From Klebsiella quasivariicola (lineage in GTDB: Bacteria > Pseudomonadota > Gammaproteobacteria > Enterobacterales > Enterobacteriaceae): DNA of 64,000 bases. Made by a program: the position numbers and the translations under genes. This document shows positions 33,301-41,305 of this stretch, piece after piece. Numbering within the stretch: position 1 is the stretch's first letter; each line of letters starts with the position of its first letter. A model generated the notes under the pieces. It did no database searches. It was not told where the DNA came from and worked only from the letters and a program-made list of their open reading frames with translations. The stretch spans positions 4,650,001-4,714,000 of the forward strand of contig NZ_CP022823.1 of assembly GCF_002269255.1 (NCBI RefSeq), written 5' to 3'.

Positions 33301-33552
33301 GTCCGGGCGCTCTTTTTCGATGATTTTACGCACCACTTCCCAGTGAATCGGCTCGATATAGGTGGCATCGGCCATTTCCGGGTCGGTCATGATGGTCGCC
33401 GGGTTAGAGTTCACCAGGATAACGCGGTAGCCTTCTTCACGCAGGGCTTTACAGGCCTGGGCTCCGGAGTAGTCAAACTCACACGCCTGACCGATAACAA
33501 TCGGGCCCGCGCCCAGAATCAGGATACTTTTTATGTCTGTACGTTTTGGCAT
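30328..33552 (-). CDS. carB: Carbamoyl-phosphate synthase large subunit
   Basis: CarB makes carbamoyl phosphate from bicarbonate, ammonia supplied by CarA through a tunnel, and two ATP; it feeds pyrimidine and arginine synthesis. The 1074 residues comprise two homologous ATP-grasp halves (about 1-400 and 553-933), an oligomerisation domain between them, and a C-terminal MGS-like allosteric domain (about 936-1074) for UMP and ornithine. Both halves carry the glycine-rich ATP loops (GGTGGGIAYN and the second-half equivalent). The gene starts 159 bp after carA rather than the short gap familiar from E. coli. Confidence 0.98.
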   Translation of the reverse strand: MPKRTDIKSILILGAGPIVIGQACEFDYSGAQACKALREEGYRVILVNSNPATIMTDPEMADATYIEPIHWEVVRKIIEKERPDAVLPTMGGQTALNCALELERQGVLAEFGVTMIGATADAIDKAEDRRRFDIAMKKIGLDTARSGIAHTMEEALAVAADVGFPCIIRPSFTMGGTGGGIAYNREEFEEICERGLDLSPTNELLIDESLIGWKEYEMEVVRDKNDNCIIVCSIENFDAMGIHTGDSITVAPAQTLTDKEYQIMRNASMAVLREIGVETGGSNVQFAVNPKNGRLIVIEMNPRVSRSSALASKATGFPIAKVAAKLAVGYTLDELMNDITGGRTPASFEPSIDYVVTKIPRFNFEKFAGANDRLTTQMKSVGEVMAIGRTQQESLQKALRGLEVGATGFDPKVSLDDPEALTKIRRELKDAGAERIWYIADAFRAGLSVDGVFNLTNIDRWFLVQIEELVRLEEKVAEVGINGLDVDFLRTLKRKGFADARLAKLAGVREAEIRKLRDQYDLHPVYKRVDTCAAEFATDTAYMYSTYEEECESNPSVDRDKIMVLGGGPNRIGQGIEFDYCCVHASLALREDGYETIMVNCNPETVSTDYDTSDRLYFEPVTLEDVLEIVRIEKPKGVIVQYGGQTPLKLARALEAAGVPVIGTSPDAIDRAEDRERFQHAVDRLKLKQPANATVTAIEQAVEKAKEIGYPLVVRPSYVLGGRAMEIVYDEQDLRRYFQTAVSVSNDAPVLLDRFLDDAIEVDVDAICDGEMVLIGGIMEHIEQAGVHSGDSACSLPAYTLSKEIQDVMREQVQKLAFELQVRGLMNVQFAVKDNEVYLIEVNPRAARTVPFVSKATGVPLAKVAARVMAGKTLAQQGVTKEIIPPYYSVKEVVLPFNKFPGVDPLLGPEMRSTGEVMGVGRTFAEAFAKAQLGSNSTMKKQGRALLSVREGDKERVVDLAAKLLKFGFELDATHGTAIVLGEAGINPRLVNKVHEGRPHIQDRIKNGEYTYIINTTAGRQAIEDSKLIRRSALQYKVHYDTTLNGGFATAMALNADATDKVISVQEMHAQITK

Positions 33553-33567
33553 TGCTTTCTTCTCCGA

Positions 33568-33709
33568 AGAACCTGTTTATGGTCGTCGCGAGCGATGGGT
33601 AGACAAGGAAAAAATTTGTGAGAAAGCGCAGTTTACAAAACGTAAATGAGCATTTTGAACAAATTTTTAACGCCGTATTCCCGAGCACAGCAGAACATAA
33701 ACAGGTTCT
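33568..33709. repeat. 142-bp insert bounded by 14-bp perfect inverted repeats between carA and carB
   Basis: AGAACCTGTTTATG (33568-33581) and CATAAACAGGTTCT (33696-33709) are perfect inverted repeats enclosing an A/T-rich 114-bp core with no plausible gene. The E. coli carA-carB gap is under 20 bp, as I recall, so almost the whole gap is extra sequence. Terminal inverted repeats with no coding capacity suggest a miniature transposable element or a dispersed intergenic repeat; it does not match the ERIC consensus I know. It is transcribed as part of the carAB mRNA. Confidence 0.55.
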
Positions 33710-33711
33710 GA

Positions 33712-34860
33712 TTATTTCGCGGACTGACGGTAGAGCTCAATTAACTCGATAAAGTGGTCGAACAGCGGTGCGGCATCGTGCGGCCCCGGGCTCGCTTCCG
33801 GGTGGCCCTGGAAGCTGAACGCCGGTTTATCGGTACGATGGATCCCCTGCAGGGTGCCGTCGAACAGCGACTTGTGGGTCACGCGCAGGTTAGCCGGCAG
33901 CGTGGCTTCATCCACCGCGAAACCGTGGTTCTGGGCGGTGATCATCACCACATTGTTGTCGATATCTTTAACCGGATGGTTGCCGCCGTGGTGACCGAAC
34001 TTCATCTTAATGGTCCTGGCACCGCTCGCCAGCGCCAGCAGCTGATGGCCAAGGCAGATGCCGAACACCGGAATATCGGTCTCGAGGAATTTTTCAATCG
34101 CCTCGATAGCGTAATCGCACGGCGCCGGGTCGCCAGGGCCGTTGGAGAGGAAGATACCGTCCGGATTCAGCGCCAGTACGTCCGCGGCGGAGGTCTTCGC
34201 CGGCACCACCGTCAGGCGGCAGCCGCGGTCAACCAGCATGCGCAGGATGTTGCGTTTCGCACCGAAGTCATATGCCACGACGTGGAACGGCAGCTCGCTT
34301 TCCGCTTTCGCTTCCGGCAGATCGCCCGCCAGGGTCCAGCTGCCTTGCGTCCAGCTGTAGGTTTCTGCGGTGGTGACTTCCTTCGCCAGATCCATGCCGT
34401 TCAGGCCCGGGAACGCTTTCGCTTTTTCCAGCGCCAGCTGGGCATCCGGGCTGTCGCCCGCGATGATGCAGCCGTTTTGCGCCCCTTTCTCACGCAGCAG
34501 ACGCGTCAGCTTGCGGGTATCGATATCGGCAATCGCCACGATGTTATGGCGCTTCAGATAAGAAGAGAGGTCTTCAGTACTGCGGAAGTTGCTGGCAATC
34601 AGCGGCAGGTCGCGAATAACCAGACCCTGCGCATGCACCTGAGAAGATTCTTCATCGGCGGCGTTGGTGCCGACATTACCAATATGAGGATAAGTAAGAG
34701 TGACGATTTGGCGGGAATAGGAAGGATCAGTGAGGATTTCTTGATAACCGGTCATTGAAGTATTGAAAACGACTTCCCCAACCGCCGTGCCGGTTGCCCC
34801 GATGGCCCGACCGTGAAACTGGGTTCCGTCTTCCAGAACCAATAGCGCTGACTTAATCAA
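33712..34860 (-). CDS. carA: Carbamoyl-phosphate synthase small (glutaminase) subunit
   Basis: CarA hydrolyses glutamine and passes ammonia to CarB. The 382-residue product has an N-terminal domain unique to CarA and a class I amidotransferase domain with nucleophile Cys269 (FGICLGHQ) and the His/Glu pair in QGHPEASPG. The start is a TTG at 34860, preceded by GGAGG, as in E. coli; upstream in-frame codons to 34887 overlap an ArgR box and are not preferred. Regulation by ArgR and PurR sites upstream is expected. Confidence 0.96.
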   Translation of the reverse strand: MIKSALLVLEDGTQFHGRAIGATGTAVGEVVFNTSMTGYQEILTDPSYSRQIVTLTYPHIGNVGTNAADEESSQVHAQGLVIRDLPLIASNFRSTEDLSSYLKRHNIVAIADIDTRKLTRLLREKGAQNGCIIAGDSPDAQLALEKAKAFPGLNGMDLAKEVTTAETYSWTQGSWTLAGDLPEAKAESELPFHVVAYDFGAKRNILRMLVDRGCRLTVVPAKTSAADVLALNPDGIFLSNGPGDPAPCDYAIEAIEKFLETDIPVFGICLGHQLLALASGARTIKMKFGHHGGNHPVKDIDNNVVMITAQNHGFAVDEATLPANLRVTHKSLFDGTLQGIHRTDKPAFSFQGHPEASPGPHDAAPLFDHFIELIELYRQSAK

Positions 34861-34873
34861 AACATCCTCCAGA

Positions 34874-34907
34874 GAATATCCACTCACTTTATTTGCATAT
34901 TAATTCA
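34874..34907 (-). promoter_or_regulatory. Tandem ARG boxes of the carAB arginine-repressed promoter
   Basis: On the minus strand TGAATTAATATGCA (34907-34894) and AGTGAGTGGATATTC (34888-34874) match the pair of ArgR half-palindromes seen at the downstream carAB promoter of E. coli, just before the TTG start. They should mediate repression by arginine-bound ArgR. The second box is less perfect than the first. Confidence 0.7.
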
Positions 34908-35079
34908 TAAACACGATCTGAATCAATGCAAATCTGTTGCCCGCAGATTTTTGGCAAACGGCGGCATTCTGGAGAGATGTCGGATAAAAGTCAACTCAAA
35001 GCGGAGATTTTTAATGCCATTTTACGCCACTGGCGCATAAGACGTGATTTTTACGCCAAAAAGATCAACAAACCTGCCT

Positions 35080-35095
35080 TAGAAAACGCTTGCGG
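35080..35095 (-). promoter_or_regulatory. Candidate PurR operator upstream of carAB
   Basis: CCGCAAGCGTTTTCTA on the minus strand resembles the PurR consensus ACGCAAACGTTTTCNT with three changes. E. coli carAB has a PurR site upstream of its first promoter, giving purine control. The 457-bp gap between carA and dapB holds this site, the ARG boxes and the dapB terminator; no gene is evident. Confidence 0.5.
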
Positions 35096-35235
35096 ACGTG
35101 GAAGAGTGTAAAACAGAGCGCTAACCAGCAAAAAAGTGGACCAGATGGTCAAAATTTACATTCCATTCACTAAAAAACAGGCAAAGAAAGCATGTTTTAG
35201 CCATTTCATCAAAAACAAATCATGTAATGCGCAAA

Positions 35236-35264
35236 AATAAAAAAGGGCAACAAAATATTGCCCC
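35236..35264 (-). terminator. dapB terminator
   Basis: Minus strand GGGGCAA-TATTTTG-TTGCCC followed by TTTTTTATTTTT forms an intrinsic terminator about 55 bp after the dapB stop codon and upstream of the carAB promoter region. Confidence 0.8.
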
Positions 35265-35317
35265 TTGCATCAATAACTTATTGATAGCAATAACCACATC
35301 ACGATGGGTAATAATCG

Positions 35318-36139
35318 TTATAAAGCATTCAGATCCAGCACATCACGCATATCAAATAGGCCATTTTTCTTAGCTTTCAGCCATAAAGCTGAACGAACGG
35401 CGCCATTAGCAAACGTCATTCGGCTGGACGCTTTATGGGTGATTTCAATACGCTCGCCGATATCAGCAAACATCGCGGTATGCTCTCCGACGATGTCGCC
35501 TGCACGGACGGTCGCAAAGCCGATAGTGCCCGGGACACGTTCGCCGGTATGACCTTCACGACTGTAAACGGCGCAGTCCTTCAGATCTTTGTTCAATGCG
35601 CCGGCGATCGCTTCGCCCATCGCCAGCGCGGTGCCTGACGGCGCATCCACTTTATGCCGGTGGTGCGCTTCGATAATTTCGATGTCGGTATAGTCGCCCA
35701 TCACCTTCGCCGCCTTCTCCAGCAGCTTTAACAGGACGTTGACGCCGACGCTAAAGTTAGCGGCGAAGACAATGGCAATCTCCTCGGCAGCATCGCGAAT
35801 CGCCAGTTTGCCCGCGTCGTCAAACCCGGTGGTGCCAATAACCATCCCTTTACCATGTTCACGGCAGAAGGCCAGGTGGTTCAGCGTGCCTTCCGGGCGG
35901 GTAAAATCGATCAGGACGTCGAAATCGTCTTTAACCGCCGACAGGCTGCTTTGCACCGTAACGCCCGCTTTTCCTGCGCCCGCCAGCTCGCCGGCATCGC
36001 TGCCCACCAGACTGGATCCTTCGCGCTCCAGCGCCGCGCCCAGCGCCACGCCTTCCATCTGCAGCGCAGCCTGAATTAACTGGCGTCCCATCCGGCCGCC
36101 CGCGCCGGCGATGGCCACGCGGATTTGTGCATCATGCAT
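35318..36139 (-). CDS. dapB: 4-hydroxy-tetrahydrodipicolinate reductase
   Basis: DapB reduces 4-hydroxy-tetrahydrodipicolinate to tetrahydrodipicolinate in lysine and meso-diaminopimelate (peptidoglycan) synthesis. The 273-residue product has the NAD(P)H motif GAGGRMGR (about 12-19), the catalytic EAHHRHKVDAPSGTA segment (about 158-172) and a standard C-terminus. It is monocistronic: a terminator follows it, and its promoter should lie in the 226-bp gap before citG. The citrate island begins directly upstream of it, where E. coli has rihC. Confidence 0.97.
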   Translation of the reverse strand: MHDAQIRVAIAGAGGRMGRQLIQAALQMEGVALGAALEREGSSLVGSDAGELAGAGKAGVTVQSSLSAVKDDFDVLIDFTRPEGTLNHLAFCREHGKGMVIGTTGFDDAGKLAIRDAAEEIAIVFAANFSVGVNVLLKLLEKAAKVMGDYTDIEIIEAHHRHKVDAPSGTALAMGEAIAGALNKDLKDCAVYSREGHTGERVPGTIGFATVRAGDIVGEHTAMFADIGERIEITHKASSRMTFANGAVRSALWLKAKKNGLFDMRDVLDLNAL

Positions 36140-36365
36140 AGCTATTCTCTTTTGTTAACATTACGTAAATTGTTTTCAGAGTAACCAGCCCATCAGCGGG
36201 CCGCTACTCAAAAACGCCGATAATTAGAAATTTATGACAAACGGCGGACGATATCAGTAAAAACTATAAGTTTGTGCCGCAAATCCACGTTTACGCAGTG
36301 ACAACCAGCAAGAGAAATGAGGATGCTCCGCCCCCACAAGGCGGGCGGAGACGGGGTGGAAGGAA

Positions 36366-37274
36366 TTACTGCGGGAAAAGCGCGCCGCCAGGAAAGGCGG
36401 ATAAAAACCAGGTCACCGCCAGTAAATCAGCGCTGCCGCCGGGGCTGAGGTGGCGGGCAATCAGCTCATCGTCAAACTGGCGCATCGCCTCCAGTCCATC
36501 GTCAGCCAGCACGCCTCCCTGCCACAGCAATCGCTGCGCTTCCTGCTGGACATAGTTCAGCCCGGCCAGCCCGCCGCGCGAGACGAGATTAGTATCATCA
36601 TTCCACGCCATCAGGTGCAGCAGGGTTTGCAGCAGCGCCAGGTTGCTGTCGCTGGTTTCCGCCATCACACGGTTAAAGACCGGCAACGCCTGGGTGCGCA
36701 CCGTCAGGAATCCACTCTCTGCCTCGCCGCGCGCGCCGGCGAGGCCATAACGCAGAAAATGAGCCTCGCCTTTACTGAGTCGCTCCCCGTTAGCCGAGGA
36801 TAATTCCTGCATAACCATGCCGCGACAGAAGCGTGCCACCTGATCGCACAGCCGATGTTGTTCCATCGGCTCTCCCTTCGACGCCAGCCTGCCTGCCGCC
36901 GCGCTCAGCAGACCAAAAGCGAAGATCGCCCCCCGATGGGTATTCACTCCGCCGGTCACTTCCAGCATATCGTTCTCGCAGGCCATTCCCACCGGGCGCA
37001 GCATCATCAATACCTGCTCCGGCGCGACCGCCGCGGTATCGTGGCCCATGATATAAAACTTTTCCATCCACGGGGCCACCACGGCGGTGCTGGCTTCAAA
37101 CGAGGCCAAATCCATATCGTGGTGCGCGCCAGCGTTACGAATATCCACTAACCCAGGCTTGGGGGTCAGGCGAACTTCGGTTAACAGTGCGCGCTCCACC
37201 GCGCTGACGATCTCATCTGCAGTCATTGCCGTCACGCGCTGCAAACGCGGAGGATGGATTAACACGTTGTTCAT
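36366..37274 (-). CDS. citG: Triphosphoribosyl-dephospho-CoA synthase CitG
   Basis: CitG joins ATP-derived triphosphoribose to dephospho-CoA to form the citrate lyase prosthetic-group precursor, which CitX then transfers to CitD. The 302-residue product has the family LTPKPGLVDIRNAGAHHDMD segment and conserved GVNTHRGAIF. It is the last gene of citCDEFG, 19 bp after citF. It is a stand-alone CitG, not the CitXG fusion seen in some bacteria, consistent with a separate citX in the window. Confidence 0.94.
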   Translation of the reverse strand: MNNVLIHPPRLQRVTAMTADEIVSAVERALLTEVRLTPKPGLVDIRNAGAHHDMDLASFEASTAVVAPWMEKFYIMGHDTAAVAPEQVLMMLRPVGMACENDMLEVTGGVNTHRGAIFAFGLLSAAAGRLASKGEPMEQHRLCDQVARFCRGMVMQELSSANGERLSKGEAHFLRYGLAGARGEAESGFLTVRTQALPVFNRVMAETSDSNLALLQTLLHLMAWNDDTNLVSRGGLAGLNYVQQEAQRLLWQGGVLADDGLEAMRQFDDELIARHLSPGGSADLLAVTWFLSAFPGGALFPQ

Positions 37275-37293
37275 CGCCTTTTCCCCTCTGCGC

Positions 37294-38820
37294 TTAGTCG
37301 CTGTTTTTAACCTGACGAATCACATCGATGACCGAGCCGTCGCGATAGCGCACGACTGCGACCACCCGATCGGTAAATTCGATCGGCTGCGGCTTGCCGG
37401 TCAACAGCTCTGCACGCTGCTGCAGTTCCTCAATGGTCATCAGCGGGATACCCGCGTTGCGCAGATTGTCGATCAGGTCCTGACGCGCCGGGTTTACCGC
37501 AATGCCGTGGTCAGTGACCAGCACATCCACGCTGGCCCCCGGCGTGACGCGGGTCAGCACCTTTTCCACGACGCAGGGAATACGGCCGCGAACTAACGGT
37601 GCGGTAATAATGGTCAAATCCGCACCGGCGGCGGTATCGCTGTGGCCACCGGACGCCCCGCGCAGCACACCGTTAGAACCGGTCATCACGTTGACGTTAA
37701 AGTCGGTATCGATTTCCAGCGCGCTGAGCATTACCACGTTTAAGCGCTCGCAGGAGGCGCCTTTAGAGCCTGGGCTGGCATACTGATTGGTGGAGATCTC
37801 GACGTGGTTCGGGTTCTGCGCCAGCGAACGCGCGGCGTCGCCATCGAACGACTGGGTATCGAGCAGCGTTTTGATCAGCCCCTTTTCGTGCAGATCGACC
37901 ATCGTGCCGGTGATGCCGCCGAGGCCGAAGCTGGCGGTAATGCCGTTACGGCGCATTTTGTCTTCGAGGAAGCGGCTCACCGCCAGCGAGGCGCCGCCGG
38001 TGCCAGTCTGCAGCGAGAAGCCGTCTTTAAAGTACCCGGAATGCTCGACCACCTTCGCCGCCTGGCGGGCAATCAGCAGTTCGCGCGGGTTGCTGGTCAG
38101 ACGGATGGCGCCAGCGGTAATCTTTTCCGGATCGCCGACTTCGTCTACCTGGACAATCAGATCGACCTGATCCTGGGCAATACTGGCCGGGTAGTTAGGA
38201 TAATCCACCCACTCTTCAGTCAGCAGTACCACGCATTTAGCGTGCTCGGCATCGACGCGGGCGTAGCCCAGCGAACCGCAACGTGACTTACCGCTAAAAC
38301 CGTTGGCGTTGCCAAATTCGTCGCAGCAGGGGACGCCAAGAAACGCCACATCAATCGACAGCTCGCCGCTTTGAATCAGCTGTACGCGACCGCCATGGGA
38401 GTGGATCTGCACCGGGTTTTCCATTAATCCGGCGGAGATCTCCTCGCCCAGCTTGCCGCGCAGTCCGGAGGTGTAGATCTGGCGGATCACGCCGTTCTTA
38501 ATATGCTCGATCAGCGGCCAGTGGGCGTCGATCAGCGAACTGGACGCCAGGGTCAGATCGCGAAAGCCCATTTCCGCCAGCTTCGCCACCACCATATTGA
38601 CGACTTTGTCGCCGCCGCGAAACGCGTGGTGGAATGAAATGGTCATCCCGTTTTGCAAGCCGGAGCGACGAATCGCCGTTTCCAGCGAATCGCAGATTTT
38701 GCGCTGGCGCTTTTCGCTCTCGCTCGCCAGCCAGGGGCTTTTCGCCGTTACGCCGGCATAAGGAGTCAGTCCATTCGGCATCACGTACTGCTGATTAAGC
38801 ATTGCTACTGTCTCTTTCAT
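37294..38820 (-). CDS. citF: Citrate lyase alpha subunit (citrate:acetyl-ACP transferase)
   Basis: CitF exchanges the acetyl group on the lyase acyl carrier thioester for citrate, forming citryl-ACP and acetate. The 508-residue product, the length known for K. pneumoniae CitF, belongs to the CoA-transferase-like family; the SGGHSDTAAGAD segment and LVTDHGIAVNP motif are conserved. The open frame runs to 38895 but the ATG at 38820, 10 bp after citE, is the correct start. Confidence 0.95.
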   Translation of the reverse strand: MKETVAMLNQQYVMPNGLTPYAGVTAKSPWLASESEKRQRKICDSLETAIRRSGLQNGMTISFHHAFRGGDKVVNMVVAKLAEMGFRDLTLASSSLIDAHWPLIEHIKNGVIRQIYTSGLRGKLGEEISAGLMENPVQIHSHGGRVQLIQSGELSIDVAFLGVPCCDEFGNANGFSGKSRCGSLGYARVDAEHAKCVVLLTEEWVDYPNYPASIAQDQVDLIVQVDEVGDPEKITAGAIRLTSNPRELLIARQAAKVVEHSGYFKDGFSLQTGTGGASLAVSRFLEDKMRRNGITASFGLGGITGTMVDLHEKGLIKTLLDTQSFDGDAARSLAQNPNHVEISTNQYASPGSKGASCERLNVVMLSALEIDTDFNVNVMTGSNGVLRGASGGHSDTAAGADLTIITAPLVRGRIPCVVEKVLTRVTPGASVDVLVTDHGIAVNPARQDLIDNLRNAGIPLMTIEELQQRAELLTGKPQPIEFTDRVVAVVRYRDGSVIDVIRQVKNSD

Positions 38821-38830
38821 CTTGTTCCCC

Positions 38831-39700
38831 TTAATCACGAATACCGGAAGCCGAGAGCGCCACCACTTTGCGAGCGTGGTCAATAATCGGTCCATCGATC
38901 ATCTTGCCGTTCAGCGATACCACGCCAAGACCGCGCGATTCTGCCTCTTCCGCAGCAGCTATCACCTCCTGCGCATGGTCGACCTCTTTACGCGTCGGGG
39001 CATAGACCTGGTGCAACAGTTCAATTTGTCGCGGGTTAACCAGCGATTTGCCGTTAAAGCCGAGGTTCTTCGCCAGGTTCGCTTCCGCGAGGAATCCCTC
39101 TTCATTATTGATATCCGACCACACCACGTCATAGGCGGCGATACCGGCGACGCGGGCGGCGTGCAACACCGCACAGCGGGCATAGAACAGCTCGGTACCA
39201 TCGCCGCGGGAGGTGCCCATATCCATGACGTAGTCGAAGGCCGCCAGCGCGATCGCCGCCAGCCGCGGGCTGGCACGGGCGATCTCAACCGCATTCACCA
39301 CGCCCAGCGCCGACTCGATAGCCGCCATGAGTTTGGTGCTGCCGACGTCCCGGCCGCACTCACGTTCAATACGCGCGACGTGAGCTTCCAGCTCATGGAT
39401 ATCTTCTTTGCTGTCGGTTTTCGGCAGACGCACCATATCCACGCCTGCACGCACCACCGCTTCAAGATCGGCAAGACCGAAGGGCGTATTCAATGGGTTA
39501 ATACGCACTACAGTTTCGATATCCTGATACAGCGGATGCTGCAGCGCCTGATGCACCAACAGGCGAGCGGTATCTTTTTCGCGTAGCGACACGGCGTCTT
39601 CAAGGTCAAACATCACCGCATCGGCGCCGTAAACGAAGGAAGTACTTAACATGGCGGCATTGGCGCCGGGGATAAACAACATACTGCGACGGGGTTTCAT
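38831..39700 (-). CDS. citE: Citrate lyase beta subunit (citryl-ACP lyase)
   Basis: CitE cleaves citryl-ACP to oxaloacetate and acetyl-ACP with Mg2+. The 289 residues have the HpcH/HpaI-type TIM barrel; DLEDAVSL with metal-binding acidic residues lies near residue 35 and the second acidic site is in the FDYVMDMGTS region. The ATG at 39700 overlaps the citD stop by 4 bp (ATGA); the longer frame to 39775 runs inside citD and is rejected. Confidence 0.95.
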   Translation of the reverse strand: MKPRRSMLFIPGANAAMLSTSFVYGADAVMFDLEDAVSLREKDTARLLVHQALQHPLYQDIETVVRINPLNTPFGLADLEAVVRAGVDMVRLPKTDSKEDIHELEAHVARIERECGRDVGSTKLMAAIESALGVVNAVEIARASPRLAAIALAAFDYVMDMGTSRGDGTELFYARCAVLHAARVAGIAAYDVVWSDINNEEGFLAEANLAKNLGFNGKSLVNPRQIELLHQVYAPTRKEVDHAQEVIAAAEEAESRGLGVVSLNGKMIDGPIIDHARKVVALSASGIRD

Positions 39701-39990
39701 AGCTGGCTCCATGGCACTTGGGACTGTTGTGCAGCGCGCAGCGCCGCAGCCTGAACGCGAGCACGCAGAACGCACTCCAGCGCACCTTTATCATCGACCA
39801 CCACGTTGGCCTGGCTGACGCCAAGCTGCGCCAGCGTTTCTCTGACCACCTGTTCAATCGCAGCGCCAAACTGCTGCTTCACAATGCTGTCGATCTCCAG
39901 CTGAATACCCGGCTGCGCCGTCGGCCCAATCCTGACCATCACATCGCTGGACTCCAGCGTGCCGGCCAGGGCGTCAATTTTCATTTCCAT
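39697..39990 (-). CDS. citD: Citrate lyase gamma subunit (acyl carrier protein)
   Basis: CitD is the small carrier that holds the modified CoA-type prosthetic group on a serine. The 97-residue product matches the known K. pneumoniae length, and Ser14 (in GTLESSDV) is the attachment site. CitX attaches the group and CitC acetylates it. It is 30 bp downstream of citC and overlaps citE by 4 bp. Confidence 0.95.
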   Translation of the reverse strand: MEMKIDALAGTLESSDVMVRIGPTAQPGIQLEIDSIVKQQFGAAIEQVVRETLAQLGVSQANVVVDDKGALECVLRARVQAAALRAAQQSQVPWSQL

Positions 39991-40020
39991 AGAGGCAAAT
40001 CCTTGGTTATGGCCTATAAA

Positions 40021-41049
40021 TCAGGCGGTTTGATGTTCATTTTCCGCCAGTTGCATCAGAAAAGTGAGCGTACCCGGCGGCACCAGCGCCGCCACGGCCT
40101 GCCAGTTGCGCTGCCGGTAAAGCTCGCGCACGCGGGAAGCCGAGATCGGGGCGCCGTTTTGTTCGATTCGCGCCAGTTCAACTACCTTTACAGGCGGGGT
40201 ATCGCCAGGTGCTTCCAGCAACACTTTCATGCGCTCGTTGTAATGGCGGGTCAGCGAGCACAGTGGTTCTGTACCGACAAAACGATGGGTTATCTGCAGC
40301 GCTGGCGCTAAACGCTCGCGGAACAGCTGAAGGTCAATCTGGCTGTGGCTGTCATCGACCACGCCCTGATCTTTGAGAAAATAGCCGGGAAAGGTGGCCC
40401 GCGAGATGATATATGCCGAGCCGGGATGTAACGTGACCTTGTCGATACCGACAATCCCCTTTTCAATGAGCGTGAAGCGATCCTGATAGGAGAAACAGGA
40501 TGCATCTTCTTTAACCACGAACAGATGTAGCCAGTCGCACTGTCGGGCCGCCTGCTCCACCAGCCAGCGGTGGCCGAGGGTGAAAGGATTGGCGTTCATC
40601 ACAATGGCGCCAATTTTGCGTCCCGGTTGGCGGTACATGGCCAGCTGGCGGCAGTAGCGGGTGAGGCGTTCCCGGCTATTTTCCAGTAACACAGCGCGAT
40701 CGCCGGCCTGGGCTATTGGCCAGAAGCCAGCCCCCGAAAACAGCGCGGCGTTAGAAGGTTTCGTAAAGAGAAACAGCTCACTGCGCCCCAGCTCATAGGC
40801 CAGAGTGAGTAATTCCGTCAGTAATTTCAGGCTCAGCCCTTCTCCCTGCAGCGAGGGATCGACCGCGATGCACTTCAGCACGTTACCGGCAATGGCGCCG
40901 CAACCGACCAGCCGCTGCTGATACTCGGCGACGATCGCCATTTCACAATCAGCCTCTAATGAGAGCTGATGTTGACGCAGAAATCGGTCGATCGCCTCTC
41001 GCCGCGGTTTATCCTTTTGTAGCTGAACGCGTTTTAATATCAGAGTCAT
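40021..41049 (-). CDS. citC: [Citrate (pro-3S)-lyase] ligase CitC
   Basis: CitC activates deacetylated citrate lyase by acetylating the prosthetic-group thiol with ATP and acetate. The 342-residue product has an N-terminal GNAT-like domain (about 1-135, with CGAIAGNVLKCIAVDPSLQG) and a C-terminal nucleotidyltransferase domain with NPFTLGHRWL (an HxGH-type ATP site) and ISASRVRELY. First gene of the leftward citCDEFG operon, divergent from citS. Confidence 0.94.
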   Translation of the reverse strand: MTLILKRVQLQKDKPRREAIDRFLRQHQLSLEADCEMAIVAEYQQRLVGCGAIAGNVLKCIAVDPSLQGEGLSLKLLTELLTLAYELGRSELFLFTKPSNAALFSGAGFWPIAQAGDRAVLLENSRERLTRYCRQLAMYRQPGRKIGAIVMNANPFTLGHRWLVEQAARQCDWLHLFVVKEDASCFSYQDRFTLIEKGIVGIDKVTLHPGSAYIISRATFPGYFLKDQGVVDDSHSQIDLQLFRERLAPALQITHRFVGTEPLCSLTRHYNERMKVLLEAPGDTPPVKVVELARIEQNGAPISASRVRELYRQRNWQAVAALVPPGTLTFLMQLAENEHQTA

Positions 41050-41148
41050 TTTTTAGCGCTTCGTTATTCCAAAACGACCTGTATTTCGCCAGCGTTCGGC
41101 TATGGATTCTTGTATTTAAATCACAGTTTTTCTCGTGGCTTAATTGGC

Positions 41149-41162
41149 TTTATGGTTTTTAT
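41149..41162. promoter_or_regulatory. Candidate CitB operator core between citC and citS
   Basis: TTTATGGTTTTTAT here is identical to 9454-9467 in the citW-citY region. CitB-phosphate is known to bind A/T-rich sites in the citC-citS intergenic region of K. pneumoniae; this shared 14-mer is the best candidate for a common core. The 256-bp gap contains no gene. Confidence 0.55.
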
Positions 41163-41220
41163 GTTGTTAATTAATTCAGCATCATTAAACCAATTAAATT
41201 AATAAAAAACACGAGTATTC

Positions 41221-41236
41221 AGTGAAGGTAATCACA
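41221..41236. promoter_or_regulatory. CRP binding site upstream of citS
   Basis: AGTGAAGGTAATCACA matches TGTGA-N6-TCACA at 9 of 10 positions, 70 bp before the citS start. Cyclic-AMP/CRP control of the citrate fermentation genes is established for K. pneumoniae. A TCACA half-site at 41121-41125 could mark a second, weaker site toward citC. Confidence 0.7.
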
Positions 41237-41305
41237 CCTTGGCAGTGATTCTATTTATTACTATGCGCCGGTCTTAATACTCCATCAATAAACAGGATAA
41301 CGTTT

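Noticed and set aside
30253..33621. A 1122-codon open frame on the plus strand antisense to carB
   Set aside because: carB on the opposite strand is complete and unmistakable. The antisense frame stays open because of biased third-position codon use, has no family features, and its start region overlaps the carB terminator.
34926..35111. A 61-codon open frame between carA and dapB on the plus strand
   Set aside because: It overlaps the candidate PurR site and the carAB promoter region, has no ribosome-binding site and no recognisable product.
41111..41125. TGTAT-TTAAA-TCACA as a second CRP site toward citC
   Set aside because: Half-site spacing is five rather than six bases and the left half is poor. 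Only the TCACA half is convincing, so it is mentioned but not called.
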